Source: an uncultured Methanomicrobiales archaeon (GTDB lineage Archaea; Thermoplasmatota; Thermoplasmata; Methanomassiliicoccales; Methanomethylophilaceae). Taken from it: DNA of 15,479 bases. Each line of letters opens with the position of its first letter. Position 1 is the first letter of the stretch. Both the position numbers and the translations under genes were made by a program. The notes beneath the pieces are model-generated. The model saw nothing but the letters and a program-made list of their open reading frames with translations. It was not told the DNA's origin and searched no databases. This document shows positions 1 to 5,976 of the stretch, piece by piece. The stretch is from positions 1 to 15,479 of the forward strand of contig CALAVG010000350.1 in assembly GCA_937892275.1 (NCBI GenBank). The letters are read 5' to 3'.

Positions 1-322
1 GGTCTTGAAGTTCTTGCTGTCGAAGTCGTCATCCCATCCGATGACCTGGTCACGGTCGAAATCGGACAGGATCCAGTTTCGTCTTGTCATAAGTCGAGTG
101 CAAAAGTGTTAGTATACTGGTCTCGGCAGCGCCTGTGGCACCGAATGCCCAGCATGTTCCCCAGGGATTCTGATATTTCACTGGCGCAATCAATCTCTAA
201 TCACACTGGTCGGAGCTGACCGGCAGATCTTCTGAAGTGTCAGTGTTAAAGAAGACTCATGTGGAAGCTCCTACCACGACGATTAGAACGACGGCAATGG
301 CCGTCACCATCTTCGTATTCAT
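1..322 (-). pseudogene. Remnant of secreted C1A (papain-family) cysteine peptidase, cut by window edge
   Basis: Reading leftward from an ATG at 322, with GGAG ten bases upstream, the frame gives a hydrophobic signal or anchor segment (MNTKMVTAIAVVLIVVVGA). It then meets a TGA (257-259) and a TAG (197-199) and continues in the same frame into QNPWGTCWAFGATGAAE. That is the catalytic-Cys motif of C1A peptidases, with the Cys codon at 152-154. The frame stays readable to about position 115. After that the recognisable text, VIGWDDDFDSKNF, is in another frame. In this family a similar block normally lies just after the catalytic His, well over 100 residues downstream, so the middle of the domain seems deleted. 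No His stands in the expected place before VIGWDD. Homology on both sides of two stops, a frame change and a missing middle all point to a decayed gene. It continues beyond position 1. The family is recognised from motifs only. Confidence 0.75.
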
Positions 323-454
323 AGAATCCATTCTCCGATGATGTGCCTGGATAGCGGCTGCATCATATCTGTTAACTCGGTGGGTCAACAGCCTATTAAC
401 AATTTCTGGATTCCACAGATGCACCGGACGGATACAAATTCCAGAATGGATCGA

Positions 455-1402
455 TCAGATGACGACTACGATCTTTCCCTGGGCCTTGCCCTCGTCCAAT
501 GCGATGCAAGCCTCTCTGATATCGTCGAAGCGGAAACAGAGCGAATACTTCGGATGGAGGTCGTTCTCCCTTATGAAAGCGAATATGCTGTCCACTGTCT
601 CTTTCGTGGGGTAGTTGCTGAAGTATCCTGTGAGGTAGACCCCGTTGGGAATGTCCTTTATCGGATCGAATCCGTCCAGCTCGAACACACCTCCGAGGAT
701 CCCGGTGTCACATACTATACCTCCCTTCTTCACGGTACGGAGAGTATCGATCAGACTCTTCGGGCCTACCAGGTCCAAAGCCTTGTCCACATCCAGTCCC
801 TTCTCGGATATCCTGCCGTCATCCAATACGGCCAGATCCGCTCCGTTGAGCAGTCCGAGCTTGCTCTCGCGATGGGTAGTACCGATGATCTTACAGCCCA
901 AGGCCTTGGCTATGTCGATGGCAGCATAGCCCAAAGCGCACGTAGCTCCGCGTATCAGAAGCGTCTCCCCTTTCTTCAGCTGGAGGCATTCGAACAGTGA
1001 ACCCCACGCTGTAAGATACGTCTCAGGTACTGAGGCCAGTTCATCCCATGGAATGTCGGTATCGACCTTGAACACATGATGCTCCGGAAGAAGGACGTAC
1101 TCCGCATAGCTTCCGTCGAAACTCCTTCCCATCCCGCCCATCATGGCAATGACCTTGTCACCCTTGCTGAACCCTGTATCCGAGGGATCCTCGATCAGAC
1201 CGACGCACTCGATCCCTGGGATCACCGGTTTGGAGATGTAATCCGCTTCGATCTCGTTCAATCTGAGGATCTTCTCCGAGTGGTTCATCCCGAAGGCCAT
1301 CACCTTGATCAGCACCCACCCGGATCTCGTCTCCGGGATGGGGACATCCACCAGACACACATCTTCGGCAGGGGTTATCCTCTCAATCCTGACAGCCTTC
1401 AA
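455..1402 (-). CDS. MDR-superfamily NAD(P)H oxidoreductase, quinone-oxidoreductase-like, coupled to a radical SAM gene
   Basis: A 315-residue medium-chain dehydrogenase/reductase. The N-terminal GroES-like half carries the usual pattern (GMNHSEK at 38-44, IPGIECVG at 61-68). The Rossmann half has a nucleotide-binding loop GATCALGYAA at 152-161. The four-Cys structural zinc lobe and catalytic zinc ligands of alcohol dehydrogenases are absent, so a zinc-free NADPH-dependent quinone or enone reductase type fits best. The start is TTG at 1402, chosen because AGGTGAT (1408-1414), an excellent ribosome-binding site, lies five bases upstream. This start lies 20 bases inside the upstream radical SAM gene, so translation is probably coupled. 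It is the last gene of the peptide, maturase, oxidoreductase operon. A tailoring role, such as reducing a modified peptide, is inferred only from this context. The real substrate is unknown. Confidence 0.88.
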   Translation of the reverse strand: MKAVRIERITPAEDVCLVDVPIPETRSGWVLIKVMAFGMNHSEKILRLNEIEADYISKPVIPGIECVGLIEDPSDTGFSKGDKVIAMMGGMGRSFDGSYAEYVLLPEHHVFKVDTDIPWDELASVPETYLTAWGSLFECLQLKKGETLLIRGATCALGYAAIDIAKALGCKIIGTTHRESKLGLLNGADLAVLDDGRISEKGLDVDKALDLVGPKSLIDTLRTVKKGGIVCDTGILGGVFELDGFDPIKDIPNGVYLTGYFSNYPTKETVDSIFAFIRENDLHPKYSLCFRFDDIREACIALDEGKAQGKIVVVI

Positions 1403-2426
1403 TCTTAATCACCTTCCAACATTGGGGGTCAGCGGCATACATGTCGCCGTGATATCCTTTGGCTACCGCGGGACATCCGCGGCAGAAACGTAACAATTCG
1501 CATTTCGAGCATTTCTCGAAGTTCTCGTACACCCTGTACGCATCCATCTTCGGTCCGGTGAAGAGATCGTAGAGATCGTCCTCCAAGGCGTTGCCCACTT
1601 TGCTCTCCATCCTCCTGCATGCGTATACTGCACCGTCGGAAAGGATGGTCAGATGGGAATTTCCGCAATTGCAACCGTCGTAGACGTACTCGTCATCGGG
1701 ATAATCGTTGGGATCGAAATCGCCGTGCTCATATCTGTACAGGGTCCAGAGGTGGTCCTTCAGGTTGAAGTAAGTCTCGGAATCCTCGTATTGCTGGAAC
1801 TTCTTCCAGCATCTGTCCATCATGTCACGGTACTCCTCCGGGGAACATGTGGTGTCCCTGTCCATGAGTGACGGACAGTAACGTGCGAAGGCGAAGATGT
1901 CAGCCTTGTTCTTCACGACTTCGTCGACCAATTCGGGCATCTCTGCCACATTCCACTTCGAGACTGTGGCCATTATGGCGACATCTATGCCTGCATCGCG
2001 GAGGATCGGTATGGCGTTCATCGTGGCCTCGTAGGAACATGGTTGCCTGATCCTGTCATGGGTCTCCTGCAGCCCGTCCAATGATAATTGGTACTTGACA
2101 CATCCGCAATCCCTCAGTCTGGCACATACCTCGGGTGTGAGATGGAACGGATTCCCGAGTATGGCGAACCTTATCCCTTCCTCCTTGATCATCTCCGTGA
2201 GATCCCAGAAATTGGGATGGAGGATCGGATCGCCCCCCGTTATGTACAGGTACGGAAGACGGTTGGCCTTCTTGCAGAAGACCTTGATGTTGTCGAGGAC
2301 CGCCCTCATATCAGGGAGGGGCATCTCCACGAACTTGGCGTGGCTTCCCAGGAAATAGATATAGCAGTGCTTGCAGCGCTGATCGCATGCCTCAGTTATA
2401 TGCCACTGAAAAGCGAAATAATCCAT
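1383..2426 (-). CDS. Radical SAM/SPASM peptide-modifying enzyme
   Basis: A 347-residue cytoplasmic radical SAM enzyme. The [4Fe-4S]/SAM motif CxxxCxxC is C14, C18 and C21 (CDQRCKHC), and a GGDP motif at 64-67 corresponds to the usual GGEP. The C-terminal part is a SPASM domain that would bind auxiliary iron-sulfur clusters. Its Cys residues are 252/254, 270, 306, 309, 315, 318 and 336, with the spacing CxxC-x5-CxxC near the end. Such enzymes commonly make thioether or other crosslinks in ribosomal peptides. The 56-residue Cys-repeat peptide encoded 42 bases upstream is the obvious substrate. From memory it resembles a methanogen family of putative peptide-modifying radical SAM proteins (Mhun_1560-like). 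An HMM search would confirm this. The ATG at 2426 has no strong Shine-Dalgarno, but the radical SAM motif begins only 13 residues later, so little N-terminus can be missing. Its 3' end overlaps the next gene. Confidence 0.9.
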   Translation of the reverse strand: MDYFAFQWHITEACDQRCKHCYIYFLGSHAKFVEMPLPDMRAVLDNIKVFCKKANRLPYLYITGGDPILHPNFWDLTEMIKEEGIRFAILGNPFHLTPEVCARLRDCGCVKYQLSLDGLQETHDRIRQPCSYEATMNAIPILRDAGIDVAIMATVSKWNVAEMPELVDEVVKNKADIFAFARYCPSLMDRDTTCSPEEYRDMMDRCWKKFQQYEDSETYFNLKDHLWTLYRYEHGDFDPNDYPDDEYVYDGCNCGNSHLTILSDGAVYACRRMESKVGNALEDDLYDLFTGPKMDAYRVYENFEKCSKCELLRFCRGCPAVAKGYHGDMYAADPQCWKVIKIEGCQD

Positions 2427-2439
2427 TATATCGAAGGGT

Positions 2440-2461
2440 GGCCCCCCGTTCTCAGAGGGCC
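2440..2461 (-). other. GC-rich hairpin between precursor peptide and maturase genes
   Basis: The arms at 2440-2446 and 2455-2461 form a seven-pair stem (six G-C pairs plus one G-U in the minus-strand RNA) with an eight-base loop. It lies between the stop of the peptide gene and the start of the radical SAM gene. On the minus strand the short A-run precedes the stem rather than a T-run following it, so it is not a classic intrinsic terminator for this operon. It could protect the 3' end of a peptide-only transcript or partly attenuate readthrough, so that more peptide than enzyme is made. That function is inference. Confidence 0.45.
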
Positions 2462-2468
2462 TTTTTAT

Positions 2469-2639
2469 TCATTTCTTGTCTCCGGAACCGCACGCGCTTC
2501 CGCAGGCCGAGGATCTCTTCTTGTCGCCGGATCCGCAAGCACTGCCGCAAGCCGATGCCCTTTTCTTGTCTCCGGAACCACATGCGCTTCCGCATGCGGA
2601 TGAGGGAGAGTCTGTTCCGAATAAGTTCTTCAAAGCCAT
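2469..2639 (-). CDS. Cys-rich RiPP-like precursor peptide with three tandem repeats
   Basis: A 56-residue peptide, too short for many gene finders. A 12-residue leader-like stretch (MALKNLFGTDSP) is followed by SSACGSACGSGDKKR, ASACGSACGSGDKKR and SSACGSACGSGDKK. All six Cys are in CGSAC pairs, one pair per repeat. Nothing in it resembles a metal protein fold, and the repeats are separated by the basic triplet KKR. The start ATG at 2639 is chosen because GAGGT (2646-2650) lies six bases upstream and a TATA-like box sits 33-41 bases upstream. The next gene downstream is a radical SAM/SPASM enzyme, which makes a ribosomally synthesised, post-translationally modified peptide the natural reading. 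From memory, Cys-rich methanogen peptides with this kind of sequence are partnered with radical SAM enzymes. The mature structure and biological role are unknown. Confidence 0.85.
   Translation of the reverse strand: MALKNLFGTDSPSSACGSACGSGDKKRASACGSACGSGDKKRSSACGSACGSGDKK
2472..2603 (-). repeat. Three in-frame 45-bp coding repeats of the precursor peptide
   Basis: Copy 1 is 2559-2603, copy 2 is 2514-2558, and copy 3 is 2472-2513 and lacks the final Arg codon. The protein sequences are nearly identical. The only change inside the complete units is Ser to Ala at the first position of copy 2, but synonymous codons differ between copies (for example GCA, GCT and GCC before the first Cys). The repeats are therefore not brand new, and the amino-acid sequence has been held constant. 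Confidence 0.9.
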
Positions 2640-2671
2640 ATTTGGACCTCGAAAATCGTATTTTTCTCTGA

Positions 2672-2702
2672 TTATTTAAGACACCATATCTCGCTTAAAT
2701 AA
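2672..2702. promoter_or_regulatory. Divergent promoter with perfect 9-bp inverted repeat (TATA boxes and probable operator)
   Basis: TTATTTAAG (2672-2680) and CTTAAATAA (2694-2702) are exact reverse complements separated by 13 bp. Read on the plus strand, the right arm is a TATA-like box whose predicted transcript start (about 2725) gives a short leader to the regulator ATG at 2748. Read on the minus strand, the left arm is the same box, with a predicted start near 2651, just before the peptide gene's Shine-Dalgarno. The symmetry also suits binding of a dimeric TetR-family protein, so autoregulation together with control of the peptide operon is likely. This is inferred from position and symmetry. 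Confidence 0.6.
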
Positions 2703-2747
2703 AATACTACAAAATCAATCATTATGTACGATTTTGGAGAGGCTGCC

Positions 2748-3356
2748 ATGGGCACTTACGAATCAGCGAGGAACCGCACCAGGAAACAGATAGAGGAATC
2801 ATTCTGGGAGCTGTATGAATCCGATGACATCGACAGAGTCACGGTGAATGACATCTGCAGGAATGCCGGGATCACACGTTCCACGTTCTACTATCACTAC
2901 AAGGATACGAACGAGGTCCTGGATTCGATAAAGAGAAAGCAGATGGAGCTCATAACCGAACTCTTCGAATCGAGCAACAACGAGGACAGGGATTATCAGA
3001 ACTTCATCCCTAGGTTCCAGGAACTGTTCATCGAGAACGAGAGATACCTGATCCCGTTGGTCATGGAATACAAGGATCCCGAATTCGCTAAGGAATACAG
3101 AGGATACATCGCAGCTATGATGAAGAACGACCTGCAACTCAAGATCGACAGCAAAAATGACAACGTAGAGGAGACGATAGACATATTGCTGTCTGGACTG
3201 TCCCATATGTTCCTGGACTGCCTGGCAAGCAGGATAATAACCCTCGATGATGCGAACAATCTGTCGAACGGCATGATCAATACGGGCCTCAGATGGATAC
3301 TAAAGGAGAAGTACGGGGTAAACCTTGGATTCAGACGGATGGTGAACAATAATTGA
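2748..3356 (+). CDS. TetR/AcrR-family transcriptional regulator
   Basis: A 202-residue regulator. The N-terminal helix-turn-helix spans about residues 31-50 (VTVNDICRNAGITRSTFYYH), followed by YKDTNEVL, which is typical of TetR DNA-binding domains. The alpha-helical C-terminal part should bind a ligand that I cannot identify. The frame opens earlier, at an ATG at 2724, but the ATG at 2748 is preferred. GGAG at 2736-2739 is eight bases upstream of it, the TATA box at 2694-2702 would start transcription near 2725, and the TetR domain begins within a few residues. It is divergent from the peptide/radical SAM/oxidoreductase operon across a symmetrical promoter, so it probably represses that operon and itself. 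Its 202 residues match the usual family length. Confidence 0.9.
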   Translation: MGTYESARNRTRKQIEESFWELYESDDIDRVTVNDICRNAGITRSTFYYHYKDTNEVLDSIKRKQMELITELFESSNNEDRDYQNFIPRFQELFIENERYLIPLVMEYKDPEFAKEYRGYIAAMMKNDLQLKIDSKNDNVEETIDILLSGLSHMFLDCLASRIITLDDANNLSNGMINTGLRWILKEKYGVNLGFRRMVNNN

Positions 3357-3377
3357 GTCCGAATCATAGTACATAAA

Positions 3378-3390
3378 CCAAATGATTTGG
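3378..3390. promoter_or_regulatory. Perfect interrupted palindrome upstream of the region 3 promoter
   Basis: CCAAAT-G-ATTTGG is a perfect 6+1+6 inverted repeat about 37 bp upstream of the TATA-like box at 3427-3434. It may be a regulator site for the 3475-5810 gene pair. No T-run follows it, so it is a poor terminator candidate. A palindrome of this size can also arise by chance. Confidence 0.3.
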
Positions 3391-3426
3391 AACATCAAAC
3401 TGTCTTTTGGTGCTGTTAGTCAAATC

Positions 3427-3434
3427 TTATATAA
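3427..3434 (+). promoter_or_regulatory. TATA box for the 3475-5810 gene pair
   Basis: TTATATAA is a near-ideal archaeal TATA box. Transcription starting about 26 bp beyond its centre would begin near 3457, leaving an 18-base leader before the ATG at 3475. This argues against the longer reading frame that opens at 3382, because that start lies upstream of the promoter. Confidence 0.6.
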
Positions 3435-3474
3435 CTTTCAAACGGTCCCTGTGAAACAATCGGATAGGTATTCT

Positions 3475-4476
3475 ATGAACGTGAGGCCGTCTGCTCCAGT
3501 AATCATTGCAATCGTACTGCTTATCGTCGTGGTAGGCGGAGAACTGATGATAATGGACTCGGATCATCAAAAATTCTCATCCGATGTGTCCGTTGACGGC
3601 GATAGTATCAATATCATGACAGACACAAATGGATCGCATGTGGTCAATGCCGTTTCCATGGATGATTCATACGGATCACCAAAAAACGTTTTCATCTATT
3701 TTGACCGCACATACCAATCCGCATACGATGACGTCAGAGTTGCGATAGGAGCTAGGCCCCTAACTGAAGAAAACTACGCAAAAATGATGATAGAGACCTT
3801 GAACGTCAGAGACGTATCCTGTGCATCTCTGATCGATGCTTCAAAAATGAAATCTGTCATGGAAATGGAGGGGGACGGGGTTGCAATAGTCGTATTATCA
3901 GGCGCATTACCGGATACGGTCTACGATGGAACTTCTGACTCTACGATACTAAAATGGATTTCATCAGGCGGAAGACTGTATTGGGCCGGAGGCATAATTG
4001 GAAATTATGTATCCCATCTAGACTCTGTTGAAAAGATACAGAATGGCGTGTCCCTGTTCTTTGGCAGCGAATGCATAGATGATACCGTCACACAATCTTT
4101 TGACAAATATTACGCTAACCCCCTCACAGAATCACTATCGATCATTAACAACAATGTCAGATACTCTCCCAGAATATCCGAACTGCCTGATGATCAATCG
4201 TTCCAGGTCTTCGGATATACCGACGGGGACCGTTACAGCTCGTTCATCGGAAGCTACGGATCCGGTTGTATCTGTATAGTCGGCGGAGATTATTCGGACT
4301 ATCAGCGTATAGATCTGGCACAGATCATAGCTTCTGGAATCTCCCCTTCGACGAAGGTCAAAGATACCTTCGAGGGCGACAGCCCCAGCACGTTCGAACT
4401 CAAGAAAGGCGAGACCGTTTACGTCTATTATGGTGGCGACCTGACGATCTATGGCAAACTGCATGAGGTGGCGTGA
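3475..4476 (+). CDS. N-terminally anchored extracytoplasmic protein, GATase1/ThuA-like fold suspected (copy A)
   Basis: A 333-residue protein of no family I can name with certainty. One N-terminal membrane helix (about residues 8-27) is followed by a large soluble domain that should face outside. The domain alternates beta and alpha segments. It contains SGALPDTVYDG (142-152) and then ILKWISSGGRLYWAGG, IGNYVS and a late IVGGDYSDY strand. The pattern of a hydrophobic strand followed by a helix and GG-x-hydrophobic-W-x-G recalls class I glutamine amidotransferase-like or ThuA folds, but I see no catalytic Cys-His pair. A clear paralog lies at 12834-13832 with the same SGALPDT[VI]YDG motif. Both copies sit in overlapping pairs with a GT-C glycosyltransferase, so a role in extracytoplasmic glycan assembly is inferred. 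The ATG at 3475 fits the promoter. The gene looks more A/T-rich than the phosphonate operon. Confidence 0.8.
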   Translation: MNVRPSAPVIIAIVLLIVVVGGELMIMDSDHQKFSSDVSVDGDSINIMTDTNGSHVVNAVSMDDSYGSPKNVFIYFDRTYQSAYDDVRVAIGARPLTEENYAKMMIETLNVRDVSCASLIDASKMKSVMEMEGDGVAIVVLSGALPDTVYDGTSDSTILKWISSGGRLYWAGGIIGNYVSHLDSVEKIQNGVSLFFGSECIDDTVTQSFDKYYANPLTESLSIINNNVRYSPRISELPDDQSFQVFGYTDGDRYSSFIGSYGSGCICIVGGDYSDYQRIDLAQIIASGISPSTKVKDTFEGDSPSTFELKKGETVYVYYGGDLTIYGKLHEVA

Positions 4477-5810
4477 TGTTCGACGGATCCCGCGGATTCC
4501 TCTGCAAATGGATGCTGCTTGTGATCCTTGTCGGTGTCTCGCTAAGGCTAATCATAGGTGCATTGTTGACATACAACTACGATATCTTCTCATGGGCGCT
4601 CATAATAGCGAACATACAGGAAGGAAGTGGGCTCTATGAGGTCACCGGATACAACTACACTCCAGTCTGGGGTCATTTCCTGGCCATCATCGGGAACCTG
4701 ACGAACCTATTCGGCATGGACGTCTTGGCGGAGAGATTTCCGGAGCTAATCTTTACTGAATACCAGGCGGCCAACAATCATCATTTGGCCTACACCACAA
4801 CCGTTGAATTCAATACACTGATTGCCGGAGTGATCGCAGTTTTTGACATCCTCGTATCCTACTTGATCTATCTCTTGGTCAAAGAGGTCTTCAAAGACGA
4901 AAAGAAAGCTTTGACGGGAGCGATGATATGGATGCTCTGCCCCTTCACGATAGTTGTCGGAGCTGTAGGAGCGATGTTCGATTCTCTTTCAGGAGCGATG
5001 GTCCTTTTGTGCATACTACTATTGATCAAGGATCACGAATTTCTGGCAGGTTCCATATTTGCCGTGGCCGTATTCCTGAAGGTGTTTCCCGGATTCCTCT
5101 TTTTCATCTTCATAGCTTACATCGTGGTGAAACATAGGGACGATTATATCCAGAGGATCTCGAAAGCTGCCGGAGGTGCCCTGCTGTTCACAGCGATCAT
5201 TATGATGCCTCACATCCTGGACGGACATGTATTGGACAGTCTCTCGTTCATGACATCCAGGGCTAGCGCTCCTGCAGAGGATCTTGGAACCATTCTGGAC
5301 AAATACGCGACGATACTTGTCTACGTGGCCATTCTAATCGCCGAGGTAGTAATCGCTTCGCGCTTCCTTAAGAATACCTCAGAGAACGTTGATGTGAAGT
5401 TCATATTCTTCGCATTCGCAGCGACCATGACTACTATCATATACCCCAGTACCCCCCAGTATGTGCTATATGCCGCCCCACTTCTTATTATCGCTGCCAT
5501 CTGTATCGACCGTGCCTATTGGATACCGCTAACGATACTCATGGTAGGAACGACCGAATTCGAACTATGTTCCAGTGCATCCTTGCTCACATCCCTGATG
5601 GAATACTCAGACATATTATCCTATGATACGTGGTACTCGTTCAACAAGTGGTTGATCGATACAGAGATCTTGGGAATCAACATGTACAACGTATTATCGT
5701 ACATCGGAGGTACCTTGCAGTTCATTGGTGTGCTCTCGGCAATCTGTCTGCTCCTGAGAAAATACATCCCGTTTGAACGCTTGAAGATCAACAGAGCAAC
5801 ATCGGGATGA
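4476..5810 (+). CDS. Polytopic GT-C-fold glycosyltransferase (copy A)
   Basis: A 444-residue integral membrane protein with roughly ten hydrophobic helices. The first outside loop carries YNYD (33-36), a candidate for the acidic catalytic site of GT-C enzymes, followed by YTPVWG (61-66). A LKVFP motif near residue 200 matches the K-x-FP motif in the other two glycosyltransferases of this window. Such enzymes use polyprenyl-phosphate sugars on the outer face of the membrane. The exact sugar and acceptor cannot be read from sequence. The ATG at 4476 shares one base with the preceding stop (TGATG), and GAGGT at 4465-4469 supports it. An in-frame GTG at 4473 is an alternative start. The overlap means its translation is coupled to the anchored protein upstream. 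The closest relative in the window is the 518-residue protein at 13829-15385, which is longer in its second half. Confidence 0.85.
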   Translation: MFDGSRGFLCKWMLLVILVGVSLRLIIGALLTYNYDIFSWALIIANIQEGSGLYEVTGYNYTPVWGHFLAIIGNLTNLFGMDVLAERFPELIFTEYQAANNHHLAYTTTVEFNTLIAGVIAVFDILVSYLIYLLVKEVFKDEKKALTGAMIWMLCPFTIVVGAVGAMFDSLSGAMVLLCILLLIKDHEFLAGSIFAVAVFLKVFPGFLFFIFIAYIVVKHRDDYIQRISKAAGGALLFTAIIMMPHILDGHVLDSLSFMTSRASAPAEDLGTILDKYATILVYVAILIAEVVIASRFLKNTSENVDVKFIFFAFAATMTTIIYPSTPQYVLYAAPLLIIAAICIDRAYWIPLTILMVGTTEFELCSSASLLTSLMEYSDILSYDTWYSFNKWLIDTEILGINMYNVLSYIGGTLQFIGVLSAICLLLRKYIPFERLKINRATSG

Positions 5811-5894
5811 GAATGATTTCGATATCATCAACAATACTCCGTATCAAAACTCTGCAGCGATAGAGCATCCCCGGACTCAATTGATGACCTCCCA

Positions 5895-5952
5895 ATATGA
5901 TAAACTTAGACTCATGCAGCAGATACGTGATGGCGCGTCGGATAAACAATAA
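5895..5952 (+). promoter_or_regulatory. Probable promoter region of the phosphonate operon
   Basis: Two A/T-rich boxes lie in the gap after the glycosyltransferase gene: ATATGATAAAC (5895-5905) and GATAAACAATAA (5941-5952). The first would give a leader of roughly 50 bases to the ATG at 5977. The second would start transcription almost exactly at 5977, giving a leaderless mRNA. No strong Shine-Dalgarno precedes either possible start codon. Which box is used cannot be settled from sequence. Confidence 0.35.
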
Positions 5953-5976
5953 ATGTCAGGGTACCATCTGTCAAGC

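Noticed and set aside
1..90. Short minus-strand open frame beginning ATG at 90 (MTRRNW...)
   Set aside because: Its recognisable part, VIGWDDDFDSKNF, belongs to the C1A peptidase remnant, and the first residues are a shifted reading of the same remnant. It is not an independent gene.
197..199. In-frame TAG read as pyrrolysine in the peptidase
   Set aside because: A TGA also interrupts the frame upstream, and a frame change with loss of the catalytic-His region follows. Readthrough of TAG alone could not make a working enzyme.
338..1000. Plus-strand open frame of 220 residues
   Set aside because: It is antisense to the MDR oxidoreductase, whose motifs are clear, and its own translation shows no recognisable domain.
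2088..2603. Plus-strand open frame of 171 residues with Ala/Ser/Cys-rich repeats
   Set aside because: It is the antisense shadow of the radical SAM gene and of the peptide repeats. The minus-strand peptide has the promoter, Shine-Dalgarno and operon context.
2472..2603. Triplicated 45-bp unit as a CRISPR array or intergenic direct repeat
   Set aside because: The units are contiguous with no spacers, stay in one coding frame and keep the protein sequence despite synonymous changes.
2724..2747. Eight extra N-terminal residues for the TetR regulator from the ATG at 2724
   Set aside because: This start would be at or before the predicted transcript start and has no Shine-Dalgarno, while the ATG at 2748 has GGAG eight bases upstream.
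3382..3474. Longer N-terminus for the anchored protein from 3382
   Set aside because: It lies upstream of the TATA box at 3427-3434 and would place a polar segment ahead of the membrane anchor that starts naturally at 3475.
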